Shown in pieces: positions 36,451 through 46,469 of a DNA stretch of 64,000 bases. The translations under genes were made by a program, and so were the position numbers. The notes under the pieces were generated by a model. That model searched no databases and was not told where the DNA came from. It saw only the letters and a list, made by a program, of their open reading frames with translations. Position 1 is the first letter of the stretch. Every line of letters begins with the position of its first letter. This stretch comes from Nocardioides sp. dk884 (GTDB lineage: Bacteria > Actinomycetota > Actinomycetes > Propionibacteriales > Nocardioidaceae), in the NCBI RefSeq assembly GCF_009557055.1, contig NZ_CP045649.1, positions 3,633,501 to 3,697,500 of the forward strand. Reading direction: 5' to 3'.

Positions 36451-37313
36451 CGGATCGGCTCCCTGACCGCGGGCAGCACCATCGTGGCGTCGGTGGCGTC
36501 CGCCTCGGCCGGGGCGAGAGCGGCACGGGTCACGTCGACACCCCCACGGCCGACGTGACCCGCACCTGTTCGTGGGCCGTCGTCGTCGCCGTCGGAGTAG
36601 CCCAGGTAGGCCTTCTGCACGGCGGCGTCGCGGCGGATGTCGCTCGGTGCGCCGGAGGCGATCACCGAGCCGAAGTCGAGGACGTGGATGTCGTCGCACA
36701 CCGACATCACCAGGTCCATGTCGTGCTCGACCATGAGGACCGCGCGGCCCTCGCGGGCGAGCTCGGCGAGCAGGTCCCCGAACGCGTCGGTCTCGGACTC
36801 GTCGAGGCCGGAGGACGGCTCGTCGAGCAGCAGCAGGGCCGGCTCCCCGGCCAGGCAGCGGGCCAGCTCGAGCAGCCGCGCGGTGCCGGTGGGGATGGAG
36901 TCGGCGCGCTCGTGGGCGTAGGCGGCGATGCCGACCCGCTCGAGCAGCGCGTCGACGTCGGTGGCCACCGGGCGCAGCATCCCCAGGACGCCGCGGTGGA
37001 TGTCGAAGGCCACCCGCACGTTCTCGCGCACGGTCAGCGACCCGAACGCCTCCAGGCGCTGGAAGGTGCGGCCCATCCCGCGACGGGCCCGGCGGTTCAC
37101 CGGGAGCCGGGTCACCGAGCGGCCCTCGAAGCGGACCTGGCCCCGGGTGGGCTTCTGCAGCCCGCTGATCACGTTGAAGCACGTGGTCTTGCCGGCGCCG
37201 TTGGGACCGATCAGGCCGGTGATCCGGCCCGCGTGGGCCTCGAACGAGGCGTGGTTCACCGCGGTGACCCCACCGAACTGCACGACGACGTCGTCGACCT
37301 CAAGGAGCGGCAT
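36447..37313 (-). CDS. livG: Branched-chain amino-acid-type ABC transporter ATPase, LivG
   Basis: This 288-residue ATPase has Walker A GPNGAGKTT near residue 36, RRARRGMGRTFQRLEAF near 73 (typical of LivG), Walker B LLLLDEPSSGLD near 158 and H-loop VLMVEHDMDLVMSVC. The signature position reads PTGTARLLELARCL rather than the usual LSGGxQ, a deviation that could affect ATP hydrolysis. A 45-residue C-terminal extension is unique. It overlaps the permease gene by 14 bases. Confidence 0.9.
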   Translation of the reverse strand: MPLLEVDDVVVQFGGVTAVNHASFEAHAGRITGLIGPNGAGKTTCFNVISGLQKPTRGQVRFEGRSVTRLPVNRRARRGMGRTFQRLEAFGSLTVRENVRVAFDIHRGVLGMLRPVATDVDALLERVGIAAYAHERADSIPTGTARLLELARCLAGEPALLLLDEPSSGLDESETDAFGDLLAELAREGRAVLMVEHDMDLVMSVCDDIHVLDFGSVIASGAPSDIRRDAAVQKAYLGYSDGDDDGPRTGAGHVGRGGVDVTRAALAPAEADATDATMVLPAVREPIR

Positions 37314-39291
37314 GGACCCGCACCTCCTCCTGCTCGGGCTGCTGGGGCTGCTGCGGGGCGGGCGCGTCCGCGCCCCCGTCGTACGACGCGGCGCCGGGCG
37401 GGCCGATGCCCCGCTCGGGCAGCACCGGGAGCCGCGCGCGCAGCCGCGGCAGCAGCCGGGTCCGCGCGAGGTGACCGCCCTGGAAGAGCAGGTTGGCCAG
37501 GCCGTTCGGGTCCCGGCCCAGCGCGACCGCGCCGAAGCCGATCACCACGAAGACCAGCCCGGACAGCTCGGGGTAGTCGCTCTGCAGGACCGGCATCAGC
37601 ATCAGCCCGATGCCGCCGAGCGTGGCGCCGGTGACGGTGGTGACGCCGAAGACCACCGCGAGCAGGAGCAGCGGCAGGCTGTTGAAGAACTGGAAGTCCG
37701 CCGCGCCGATCGTCTCGCGCAGCCCGGCGAACAGCGCGCCAGCCATCCCGGCCATCCCGGCCGACAGCGCGAACAGCCCGACCCGGAACCACCGCATGTC
37801 CAGCCCGAGGGTCCCGCAGGCGGCCGGGCTGTCGCGCATCGCGATCAGCACCCGCCCGAGCGGGCCGCGGCGCAGGCCGAGCAGGAACAGCGCCATCAGC
37901 ACGAAGAAGACGGCCATCAGCATCACGTAGCCGCCGGTGGAGCTCACCGCGGTGCCGAAGAACGACATCCGCCCGGCCGGCAGGGTGCCGTTGAACCCGA
38001 AGGCCGACTCGTGCTGGAAGACCAGCTTGTCCATGATCACGCCGAAGGCCATGGTGGCGAGCGCGAGGTAGAGCCCGGTCAGCCGCAGCACCGGCAGCGC
38101 GACCAGCGCGCCGACGCCGGCGGCGATCAGCGAGGCCAGCGCGAGGCCGTAGAGCGACGGCTCGTCGAGCTTGGCGTAGGCCAGCGCCCCGACCCCGGCG
38201 AAGGAGAGCTGGGCCAGCGAGACGTGGCCGCCGTACCCGGTCAGCAGCACCAGCGAGAGCATGATCATCGCGTAGGTCGCGGCGGTGCCGAGCAGCAGCA
38301 GGTGGGCGCTCGACAGCGATCCGGACAGCAGCGCGACGACGCCGAGCAGCACGCCGCCCCAGGCCAGCGCCTTGGGCAGCGACGGCACCGGGGCGGCCAC
38401 GCTGCCCTTGACCTGGCCGATGCGCAGCTGGGCCTGCGGCAGCGCCACGATCACCGCGAACAAGAACAGCGCCGGCATCACGTTGCGGACGCTGTTGAAG
38501 ATGCCCTCGGTCGGCAGGTAGCCCGAGGCGTACGACGTGGACAGGCCCAGCACCATCGCGCCCACGAACGTCATCGGCAGGCTCTTGAGCCGCCCGAACA
38601 TCGCGGCGGCGTAGGCGTTGATGACCAGCAGGGTCAGCGCGTAGTAGTCCAGGCCGACCTGGGAGACCAGCAGCACGCCGGCGAGCGCGGCCAGCGACGT
38701 GCCGATCGCCCAGGACAGCGCGGCTGCGGTGTCGGGGCGGCCGCCGAACAGCTTGAGCAGCTCGGGGTTGTCCACCGAGGCGCGCATCGCGGTGCCGATG
38801 CGGGTGCGGCTGAGCAGCAGGAACAGCCCGGCGGCCACGATCGCCGAGAGCAGGATCGTGATCAGCTGGTGCCCGGTGACGGTGACGGAGCCCAGCTCCA
38901 CCCGGGTGTCGGGCAGGAACGGCATCACGCTGCGCGCCTCGGGCTTCCAGACCTGGGTGGCCAGCCCGATGCAGCCGACCAGCAGCCCCACCGTCACCAC
39001 CAGCGAGACGCTCACCGGGCCCTCCCCCAGCCCGCGGCACACGAAGCGCTGGAGGAACCAGCCGATCGCCGGGGCGACCACGAGCAGCACCAGCACCAGG
39101 GCCAGCCACACCGGCATCCCCTGGCGCACGCTGAAGTCCCAGAACAGGAACGACATCACCATGCCGAGGGCGCCGTGGGCGATGTTGAAGACCCGGGTGG
39201 TCGTGTAGGTCAGCACCAGCCCGCTCGCCGCGATGGCGTACGCCGCGCCGCTGAAGAGACCGAAGACCGTGAAGGCCAGGAACGTGCTCAT
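37300..39291 (-). CDS. Fused LivH-LivM permease of the ABC transporter
   Basis: One 663-residue polypeptide carries both permease halves. Residues 1-290 match LivH (GLFSGAAYAIAASGLVLTYTTTRVFNIAHGALGM, then GTAMRASVDNPELLKLFG), and residues about 320-610 match LivM (LLTGYGGHVSLAQLSFAGVGALAYAK, LRLTGLYLALATMAFGVIMD, MRDSPAACGTLGLD). About 17-18 membrane segments are expected. The ATG at 39291 is preceded by GAGGAGG. A Pro/Gln/Glu-rich tail ends the protein. The usual arrangement is two separate genes. Confidence 0.9.
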   Translation of the reverse strand: MSTFLAFTVFGLFSGAAYAIAASGLVLTYTTTRVFNIAHGALGMVMSFLFWDFSVRQGMPVWLALVLVLLVVAPAIGWFLQRFVCRGLGEGPVSVSLVVTVGLLVGCIGLATQVWKPEARSVMPFLPDTRVELGSVTVTGHQLITILLSAIVAAGLFLLLSRTRIGTAMRASVDNPELLKLFGGRPDTAAALSWAIGTSLAALAGVLLVSQVGLDYYALTLLVINAYAAAMFGRLKSLPMTFVGAMVLGLSTSYASGYLPTEGIFNSVRNVMPALFLFAVIVALPQAQLRIGQVKGSVAAPVPSLPKALAWGGVLLGVVALLSGSLSSAHLLLLGTAATYAMIMLSLVLLTGYGGHVSLAQLSFAGVGALAYAKLDEPSLYGLALASLIAAGVGALVALPVLRLTGLYLALATMAFGVIMDKLVFQHESAFGFNGTLPAGRMSFFGTAVSSTGGYVMLMAVFFVLMALFLLGLRRGPLGRVLIAMRDSPAACGTLGLDMRWFRVGLFALSAGMAGMAGALFAGLRETIGAADFQFFNSLPLLLLAVVFGVTTVTGATLGGIGLMLMPVLQSDYPELSGLVFVVIGFGAVALGRDPNGLANLLFQGGHLARTRLLPRLRARLPVLPERGIGPPGAASYDGGADAPAPQQPQQPEQEEVRVHAAP

Positions 39292-39403
39292 GCGCGGACC
39301 TCCTCGGCGGACTGGCGGTGGACGGGGACAGGTAGGAGGGGCAACGACGCGTGGCACCGGAGGTGACGCGGGCCGGGGCCGGCAGCGGGCGCGGTCATCG
39401 CGA

Positions 39404-40927
39404 TCAGCCGACCTTGGTGGTGCCCTTGCAGGAGTACGCCGTGCCCCCGGAGGGCACCCAGCGACCGCCCTTGAGCTCCAGGAACCGCCAGCAGTCCCCG
39501 GTGCGCTTGGCCCCGACGTTCTGGGGCGCGTGCAGGCCGTTGGCGTCCCACTTGGCGACGCCCTTGAGGTCGGCGACCAGCGTGGCGCGGCTGAGCTTGC
39601 CGCCGAGCGCGGTGGAGCGCTCGACGAACAGCCGCGCGGCCGACCAGGAGTAGAGCCCGAAGAAGCTCGGCTGGGCGCCGGGCTTCACCTGGTTGAGCCA
39701 GCTCAGGTAGAGCTGGAGCTCCTTGTTCTTGGCCTGCTCCTCGAACGGCGTGAAGTTGATGAACAGCTTCGTGCCCTCGACGTCGCTGCCGCCCCCGACG
39801 TACTCCTTCGTGTAGGCGGTGGGGTCGAGCATGAAGACCTCGGGCTCGAAGCCCTGCTGCTTCATCGCCTGCGCCATCCGCACGAACTGCGCGCTGGCGC
39901 CGATCATCTGCACGTACTCCACGCCCTTGTCCTTCATGGCCTGCACGTACGGCGCGTAGTTGAACTCCGCGACGTCGAGGCCCTGCACGTAGACGAAGCT
40001 CATGCCCTGCTTGCCCATCGCGGCGGCCTGGTACTTGGCGTTCTCGCTCGAGGCGCCGGCGTTGACGTAGAGCATCGCGGCCTTCTTGGCGGCGCCCGCG
40101 TGGTTGCGCACGACGTAGTCGGGCACGGCGTTCTGGAACTCGGTGGCGCTGGTGGACTGCGCGCCGAAGCAGGTGGTGCACCCGGCGCGGTCGGCGCTCA
40201 CCGCCGCGGAGCGGATGTCGGGAAGCCCGCACTGCTGGGCGGTGCTGGAGCCGCCGGAGTCGAAGGCCGACATCGAGCCGATCATCGCGAACGTCGTGTC
40301 GCAGGCGTCGGTGTAGGCGGTCTGGTTGGCGCCGGCGTCGCTGCGGCTGTCGTAGGTCTTCAGCTCCAGCTTGCGTCCGCACAGGTCGGTGGTGGCGTTG
40401 AAGTAGGCGACGTAGGCGCGCACCGCGTCCTGGCTGGCCTCGAAGAGCCCGGGCACCGGGCCCGAGACGTCGGCGGCGTTGCCGATGACGATGGTGTCGG
40501 CGGTGATGCCGGTCTGGTTCTTGAACCCGGTGCAGCTGCCGGCCTTGACCTGCCCGGTGGGGGCGTTCTCGCCGTCGCCCTTGGTGCCACCGCCCCCGCC
40601 GGCGTCGCCGCTCCCGCCGCCCGCACCAGCGGCGCCGGGCGCCGAGCCGCTGCCGGGGTCACCGGTGGCGCCGGGAGCGCCCGATCCGCCGGGCCCGCCC
40701 GGCCCAGAGCCGCCGGGAGCCGCTCCCTCGGCCAGCGGCTGGCCGTTCTCGTCCACCGCGCCTGCCCCCTGCCCCGCGGAGCCGGCGCTGCCGAGCACGG
40801 TCTCGGGCTCGAGCTGGGAGCCGCAGGCCGCCAGGACCAGGCAGAGCGCCGCCGCAGCGGCCGCCACCGGGACCGCAGCACGCCGTGAGCGACGTCGGCC
40901 GGGTGCGGGGCGAGCGAGACGAGCCAC
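39404..40927 (-). CDS. ABC transporter substrate-binding lipoprotein (Liv/receptor family ligand-binding)
   Basis: With the GTG at 40927 (GGAGG five bases upstream) the protein has 507 residues. It carries a lipoprotein signal with lipobox LAAC (Cys35), a Gly/Ala/Pro-rich disordered linker of roughly 75 residues (about 40-115) and a type-I periplasmic binding domain (ITADTIVIGNAADVSGPVPGL onward) with several Cys likely to form disulfides (CDTTF, CTTCFG). This family binds amino acids, amides or aromatic acids. The ligand is unknown. It is the first gene of the transporter operon. Confidence 0.9.
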   Translation of the reverse strand: MARLARPAPGRRRSRRAAVPVAAAAAALCLVLAACGSQLEPETVLGSAGSAGQGAGAVDENGQPLAEGAAPGGSGPGGPGGSGAPGATGDPGSGSAPGAAGAGGGSGDAGGGGGTKGDGENAPTGQVKAGSCTGFKNQTGITADTIVIGNAADVSGPVPGLFEASQDAVRAYVAYFNATTDLCGRKLELKTYDSRSDAGANQTAYTDACDTTFAMIGSMSAFDSGGSSTAQQCGLPDIRSAAVSADRAGCTTCFGAQSTSATEFQNAVPDYVVRNHAGAAKKAAMLYVNAGASSENAKYQAAAMGKQGMSFVYVQGLDVAEFNYAPYVQAMKDKGVEYVQMIGASAQFVRMAQAMKQQGFEPEVFMLDPTAYTKEYVGGGSDVEGTKLFINFTPFEEQAKNKELQLYLSWLNQVKPGAQPSFFGLYSWSAARLFVERSTALGGKLSRATLVADLKGVAKWDANGLHAPQNVGAKRTGDCWRFLELKGGRWVPSGGTAYSCKGTTKVG

Positions 40928-41048
40928 GGGATCCTCCACCAAGAACTAGAACAGGCACCAGTTCTTGAACGAGGTCCCGCGGCAAAGGTGACGGCCGCCA
41001 CGTGCAAAGCCCGCCCGGGCTGTCGTGCGACGAGGGGTGGAGGCGGGG

Positions 41049-42626
41049 TCAGTCGCGCTCGAGCTCGACGTACGGCGCCACGTCGAAGCGGCCGTTGGTC
41101 TGCAGCTCGACGAGCTGGATCCCGACCGGGCGCCCGTCGCGGTAGGTGATCAGGCTGATCTGGGCCGGTCGGCGGATCTTCGAGCCGATCGCGACGGCGT
41201 ACGCCGCCCCGCCGGTGGTGCCGGTGGTGTAGCTGTAGCCGACCGCGCCGTTCTCGCCGACCACGCGCTCGGGCCCGACGTCGACGTGCAGGTGGCCGCC
41301 GACCACGAGGTCGACGCAGCCGCGCCGCAGCGCCTCGTCGCCGAGGTTCGCGTCGTGCACCAGCATCGTGCCGATCGGCTCGCCGTCCTCGACGGCCTCG
41401 CAGGCGGTGTCGGCCAGACGGGAGGCGACCTCCTCGAAGCTGAGCCCGCTCTCCTCGCGCCAGCTGCCCAACCCGCTGGAGCGCGGGTCGTCGACCCCGA
41501 GCATGGTGGAGTCGCCCGGGCCCTCGACGACCTCGCCGTCGAGCATCTGCCAGCCGTCGGAGACCAACCGGTCGCGGACGAAGTCGCCGTGGTCGTGGTT
41601 GCCGGCGACGCCGAAGCGCTGGTCGTCGTAGGGCTTCTCGTCGAAGGCGGCGCTCAGGGAGTCCAGCGAGAAGCCCTCCCACTCCGCCCCGGTCGAGGTG
41701 TCGTCACCGGCGTTGAGGACAGCCGTCGCGCCGGCCGCGTCGCCCACGGCGCGGGCCACCGCGTCCATGCCGATGTTGTCGTGGCGGTCCGCGACCAGCA
41801 GCGCCACCGTCTCCTCCGCGTCGGGCTCGCGCAGGTCGAGGTCGGCGGCGGCCTCCTCCGCGGCGGCGTAGAAGGCCTTGCTCTTCTCATAGGTCTCGAC
41901 GGCGCTCTCCAGCAGCCGGCGGGTCTGGACGGTGGTCACGTCACCGCGCACCTCCAGGCTGGCCGCCTCCGCGGGGACCGGCACCTGGGAGCCGAGGAAG
42001 GTGCCCAGCGTCATCCACTGGTCGGTGTCCTCGACCGGGCCGTCGTCCTGCCACGGCGTCCACAACCCCAGCACGAGGGCGCCGGTGGCACCCATCGCCA
42101 CCGCGCCCTGCCAGGTCGGCACCCGGCGCAGCAGCTCGCGGCGCCGCCGCGGGCCCACCAGCAGCCACACCCCGATCGGGATCGCCGCGAGCAGGGCGCC
42201 GCGCACCGCCGAGTCGACGGCCAGGTCGACGACCGTGGAGGTCAGGCGGGCGCGCACGCCCTCGGGCTGGCTGGCGAGGTAGCCGTAGCGCTCGAAGAGC
42301 GCGTCGGTGGAGGCGGCGTCGGTCTTGCCCAGCCGCAGCTCCATCCCGATGGGGCTGCCGGAGTCCAGGCGCAGGTCGGGCAGGACCGGGCCGGTCAGCA
42401 GCACCACCTCACCGGAGAAGTCCGGGGTCAGCACCGCGTCGTGGCTGGCGACCGAGACCGCCTTCGAGCTGCCGAGGAACTGCGCCAGCGCGAGCGCGAG
42501 CGCGAGCACCAGCCACACCGCGACGTACGCCGCGACCACGAGCGGTCGCGGGCGCCGCCGGGCGTTGCCGCCCGGCGTGCCCTGCTCCGCAGCGGTGCCC
42601 GGAGCGGTCAGGTCAGCGTGTGGCAC
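41049..42626 (-). CDS. Membrane-anchored metallophosphoesterase
   Basis: The 525-residue protein has an N-terminal membrane helix (about residues 30-50), an extracytoplasmic region, a second and third hydrophobic segment (about 135-190), and a C-terminal calcineurin-like phosphoesterase domain. Metal-ligand-like motifs are VADRHDN near residue 277, NAGDDTS near 303, GVAGNHDHGD near 334 and GGHLHVDVG near 450. The first Asp-x-His is replaced by DRHDN, so metal binding may differ. The GTG at 42626 overlaps rlmB by 14 bases. Substrate unknown. Confidence 0.82.
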   Translation of the reverse strand: MPHADLTAPGTAAEQGTPGGNARRRPRPLVVAAYVAVWLVLALALALAQFLGSSKAVSVASHDAVLTPDFSGEVVLLTGPVLPDLRLDSGSPIGMELRLGKTDAASTDALFERYGYLASQPEGVRARLTSTVVDLAVDSAVRGALLAAIPIGVWLLVGPRRRRELLRRVPTWQGAVAMGATGALVLGLWTPWQDDGPVEDTDQWMTLGTFLGSQVPVPAEAASLEVRGDVTTVQTRRLLESAVETYEKSKAFYAAAEEAAADLDLREPDAEETVALLVADRHDNIGMDAVARAVGDAAGATAVLNAGDDTSTGAEWEGFSLDSLSAAFDEKPYDDQRFGVAGNHDHGDFVRDRLVSDGWQMLDGEVVEGPGDSTMLGVDDPRSSGLGSWREESGLSFEEVASRLADTACEAVEDGEPIGTMLVHDANLGDEALRRGCVDLVVGGHLHVDVGPERVVGENGAVGYSYTTGTTGGAAYAVAIGSKIRRPAQISLITYRDGRPVGIQLVELQTNGRFDVAPYVELERD

Positions 42627-43578
42627 GCGCCTCGGCGACGGCGTAGAGGGTGACGCTCGCAGCGACACCGGCGTTGAGCGACTCCAGGGAGTTGGCCATC
42701 GGGATCGAGACCAGCTGGTCGCAGGTCTCCGCGACCAGGCGCGAGAGCCCCTCGCCCTCGGAGCCGACCACCACGACGAGCGGACCCTCGGCGAGGCCGT
42801 CGGGGGCGACGAGCTCGCGCAGCGTGATGTCGCCGTCGGCGGCCAGGCCGACGACCATGCAGCCCGCCTCCTGGTAGGCCTTGATCTGGCGCACCAGGTT
42901 GACGGTCTGGGCGACCGGGATCCGGGCCGCGGCGCCCGCGCTGGTCTTCCAGGCGGCGGCGGTCATGCTGGCCGAACGGCGGTCGGGGATGACGACGCCG
43001 TGGGCACCGAAACCGGCGGCGGAGCGGATGACCGCGCCGAGGTTGCGGGGGTCGGTGACGTGGTCGAGCATCACGATCAGCGGCTTCTCGACGTTCTCGG
43101 CCGCGAGGTCGAGCAGGTCGTCGGCGTGGGCGTACTCGAAGGCCGGAACCTTCGCGGAGATGCCCTGGTGGACCGCGACGCTGGTGATCTTGTCGAGCTC
43201 GGAGCGCGCGACCTCGAGCAGCGCGACGCCGCGCTCGGCGGCGAGGCGGAAGATCTCGCGCAGGCGCGCGTCGCGCTCGGCGCCCTCGGCGACGTACACG
43301 CCGATGACCGGGACGCCCTCGCGCAGCGCCTCGACGACGGGGTTGCGCCCGACGATCCACTCGGCGTCACCGGAGGACTTGCGGCGCGGACGGCCGCCCT
43401 GGCCGCCGGAGCGCTCGGCGCGCTTCGCGTCCTTGTGGGCCTTGTGGTAGGGCCGGTCCTTCGCCTTCGGCGTCGGCCCCTTCCCCTCCAGGCCTCGGCG
43501 CACGCGACCACCGGAGCCCACGGTCGGGCCCTTGCTGGTCTTGCGGATCGCGCCCTTGCGCTTGCTGTTCCCTGCCAT
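42613..43578 (-). CDS. rlmB: 23S rRNA (guanosine(2251)-2'-O)-methyltransferase RlmB
   Basis: The 321-residue SpoU/TrmH-family (SPOUT) protein has a basic, disordered N-terminal extension (about 1-68), an RNA-substrate-binding domain (EWIVGRNPVVEALREG near 72) and the knotted catalytic domain with motifs LDHVTDPRNLGAVIRSA near 168, VVGSEGEGLSRLV near 263 and IPMANSLESLNAGVAASVTLY near 290. The ATG shares one base with the cysS stop. The cysS-rlmB pair is conserved in actinobacteria, usually after ispF, which here has moved. Confidence 0.94.
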   Translation of the reverse strand: MAGNSKRKGAIRKTSKGPTVGSGGRVRRGLEGKGPTPKAKDRPYHKAHKDAKRAERSGGQGGRPRRKSSGDAEWIVGRNPVVEALREGVPVIGVYVAEGAERDARLREIFRLAAERGVALLEVARSELDKITSVAVHQGISAKVPAFEYAHADDLLDLAAENVEKPLIVMLDHVTDPRNLGAVIRSAAGFGAHGVVIPDRRSASMTAAAWKTSAGAAARIPVAQTVNLVRQIKAYQEAGCMVVGLAADGDITLRELVAPDGLAEGPLVVVVGSEGEGLSRLVAETCDQLVSIPMANSLESLNAGVAASVTLYAVAEARATR

Positions 43579-44972
43579 CAGGCGAGGCTCCACTTCGGTC
43601 CGTCGGGTGTGTCGGTGACCTCGACGCCGGCCGCCTTGATCCGGTCCCGGATCGCGTCGGCGGCGGCGAAGTCCTTCGCCGCGCGGGCCTGGGCCCGCTG
43701 CTCGAGAAGGCCGGCGACGAGGACGTCGACGGCGTGGGTGAGCTGGTCGTCCTGGCCCGCGGGGGCGCCCCAGGCGGGGTCCGCGGGGTCGAGCCCGAGC
43801 ACGGCGAGCATCGCGCGGACCTCGGCGGCCTTCGCGCGCGCGCCGGCCTCGTCGCCGGAGCCGAGCAGCCGGTTGCCCTCGCGGACCGCGTCGTGCAGCG
43901 TCGCGACGGCCGCGGGGGTGCCGAGGTCGTCGTTCATCGCCGCGGCGAACGCGTCGGGCACGGAGCCGCTCTCGGTGTCGGGCATCCGCTCGAGGAACCC
44001 CTCGACGCGGCGGAAGCCGGACGCGGCCTCCTCCAGCGCCTCGAAGCTGAACTCCACGTGGCTGCGGTAGTGCGCGGCGACGAGGTAGTAGCGCAGCTCG
44101 ATGCCGCGGAAGCGCTGCAGCACCGCGGGGATGGTGAGGCTGTTGCCCAGCGACTTGCTCATCTTCTCGCCGGCGGTGGTGATCCAGGCGTTGTGCATCC
44201 AGTACGACGCGAAGTGCTGGCCGGCCGCGCGGGACTGGGCGAGCTCGTTCTCGTGGTGGGGGAAGCGCAGGTCGACGCCGCCGCCGTGGATGTCGAAGGC
44301 GCTGCCGAGGTACTTGCCGGCCATCGCGGAGCACTCGATGTGCCAGCCCGGGCGGCCACGGCCCCAGGGGCTGGGCCAGGAGGCGGTCTCGGGCTCGGAG
44401 TCCTTGCGGCCCTTCCACAGGGCGAAGTCGCGGGGGTCGCGCTTGCCGCGCGGGTCGGCATCGCCGGCCGGCTCCATGTCGTCGACGCCCTGGCGGGTCA
44501 GCGCGCCGTACTCGGGCCAGCTGCGCACGTCGAAGTAGACGTCGCTGGAGCCGTCCTCGGCCGCGTAGGCGTGGCCGCGCTCGATGAGCAGCTCGATCAG
44601 CTCGACCATCTCCGGGACGTGCCCGGTGGCCAGCGGCTCGTAGGTCGGCGCGGCGACGTTGAGCGCGGCGTAGGCGGCGCTGAGCTGGCGCTGCATGTCG
44701 TAGGCGAGGTTGTACCAGGGGCGGCCCTGCTCGGCCGACTTCGCCAGGATCTTGTCGTCGATGTCGGTGACGTTGCGGATGAAGGTGACCTCGTAGCCGA
44801 GGCGGCGCAGCCAGCGCTGCAGGACGTCGAAGTTGACGCCCGAGCGCACGTGCCCGACGTGCGGCTCGGACTGCACGGTGAGACCGCAGACGTAGAGACC
44901 CGCCTTCCCCTCCTCGAGGGGGACGAAGTCACGGACTTCGCGGGTCGCGCTGTCGTAGAGCCTGAATGTCAC
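43578..44972 (-). CDS. cysS: Cysteine--tRNA ligase
   Basis: This 464-residue class I synthetase charges tRNA-Cys. It has the zinc-site start YVCGLTV (Cys29), the HIGH variant HVGH (38-41), [10 protein letters not shown] near residue 66, the second zinc ligands in [14 protein letters not shown] and HHENELAQS near 210-240, and KMSKS (270-274). The absence of a ligase-specific truncation argues against MshC, the mycothiol paralogue. rlmB is directly downstream. Confidence 0.95.
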   Translation of the reverse strand: MTFRLYDSATREVRDFVPLEEGKAGLYVCGLTVQSEPHVGHVRSGVNFDVLQRWLRRLGYEVTFIRNVTDIDDKILAKSAEQGRPWYNLAYDMQRQLSAAYAALNVAAPTYEPLATGHVPEMVELIELLIERGHAYAAEDGSSDVYFDVRSWPEYGALTRQGVDDMEPAGDADPRGKRDPRDFALWKGRKDSEPETASWPSPWGRGRPGWHIECSAMAGKYLGSAFDIHGGGVDLRFPHHENELAQSRAAGQHFASYWMHNAWITTAGEKMSKSLGNSLTIPAVLQRFRGIELRYYLVAAHYRSHVEFSFEALEEAASGFRRVEGFLERMPDTESGSVPDAFAAAMNDDLGTPAAVATLHDAVREGNRLLGSGDEAGARAKAAEVRAMLAVLGLDPADPAWGAPAGQDDQLTHAVDVLVAGLLEQRAQARAAKDFAAADAIRDRIKAAGVEVTDTPDGPKWSLA

Positions 44973-45098
44973 CGGGCCAGTCTAGGGAGGCGGCTCCCCC
45001 GAGCCCGCATCCGTGCGCCGCCTGCGCCCCGTGGGCCCGGTCCGACTGACTGGTGTGACACGTGGGACAGGAGTGACGAGCCGTCGTATCGTGGCCGG

Positions 45099-46426
45099 GT
45101 GCGCCTTCCCCTCGCCGCCGCCCTGGTCACCGGCCTGATCACCCTCCCCGCGCTCGCGCCCGCCCCGTCCGCCTCCGCGGCCGACGGCGCCTCCGTGGCC
45201 GCCGCCTCCGCCGAGGCTCCGGCGGCGCGCAGCGCGGCTCCGGGGAGCAACGCGGCTCCAGCGGGCGCAACGCGGCCCGGCGGGTCGACCTGACCCGCTG
45301 GGCCACCCCGGCCGAGCTGGGCCGCGGCACGATGCACGGCACCACCGTGCACCGCGGCCGGGTCGTGCTGTCGCAGCCCTCGGCCACCCGGCGCCTGGGC
45401 GGCACGCGGTACGACGCGGGGACCTGGCTCTCGCCGTGGACCGCGCCCGGCTTCGACTACTCCGAGCTGATCGCCTCGTGGTCGGCGCGCACGCCCGCGG
45501 CGTCCCTGGTCGAGGTCAGCGTGCGCGGCCGGGCCCCCGACGGCACCCGCTCCAGCTGGGACGTGCTCGCCCGCTGGGCGGCGAACGACCAGCACCTCAA
45601 GCGCACCTCCCTCGGATCCCAGGACGACGACCTGGCCTCGGTCAACGTCGACACCTGGGTGGCACGCCAGGACGCCGGGCTGCGCTCGTGGCAGCTGCGC
45701 GTCACGCTGCTGCGCAAGTCCGGAACCGCCGCCAAGCCCAAGCTCGTCTCGGTCGGCGCGATGTCCTCGCGGCTGCCCAGCGGCACCGTGACCGCCTCCG
45801 CGCCCGGCAAGGCCCGCGGCGTGGTGCTCGACGTCCCGCGCTACTCCCAGATGACCCACCAGGGGCACTCCCCGCAGTGGGGCGGCGGCGGGCAGGCGTG
45901 GTGCTCGCCCACCTCGACCTCGATGGTGCTCGGCCACTACGGCCGGTTGCCGCGCCCGGCGGCGTACTCCTGGGTGGGGGCGGGGCACACCGACCCGTGG
46001 GTGGACCACGCCGCGCGGATGACCTATGACCACTCCTACCGCGGCACCGGCAACTGGCCGTTCAACACGGCGTACGCCGCGAGCCTGGCCGGGGACGCCT
46101 TCGTGACCCGGCTGACCTCGATGCTGCAGGTGGAGCGGTTCATCCTGGCCGGCATCCCGGTGGTGATCTCGGTGTCGTTCGGGCGCGGCGAGCTCGCCGG
46201 CGCCCCGATCTCCGCGACCAACGGCCACCTGCTGGTCGTGGTCGGCTTCACCGCCTCCGGCGACGTCGTGGTCAACGACCCCGCTGCCGGCACCCGCGCC
46301 GGCGTGCGCCGCACCTATGACCGCGGGCAGCTGGAGAACGCCTGGCTGCCGCGCTCGGGCGGGCTGGCCTACGTGATCCGCGACGCCGCCCACCCGCTCC
46401 CCTCGCCCTCGCCGGGCAACTGGTGA
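45099..46426 (+). CDS. Secreted C39-family peptidase-like protein (frameshifted)
   Basis: A GTG at 45099 encodes a signal peptide (VRLPLAAALVTGLITLPALA...SASA) but this frame stops at 45293. The body continues in a second frame, open from before 45182 to 46426. It contains VLDVPRYSQMTHQ and GGGGQAWCSPTSTSMVLGHYG, the C39/papain-like catalytic Cys motif with its oxyanion Gln, then NGHLLVVVGFTASGDVVVNDPA, the His and Asn/Asp. The total of 1328 bases fits one missing base, perhaps in the GGGG run at 45242-45245; restored, the protein has about 442 residues. It may be a sequencing error or a real inactivation. Confidence 0.75.
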
Positions 46427-46469
46427 GCACTCCCCGCCGTCGCTGACGGGGGGGGGCGGGGTCGGCGCG

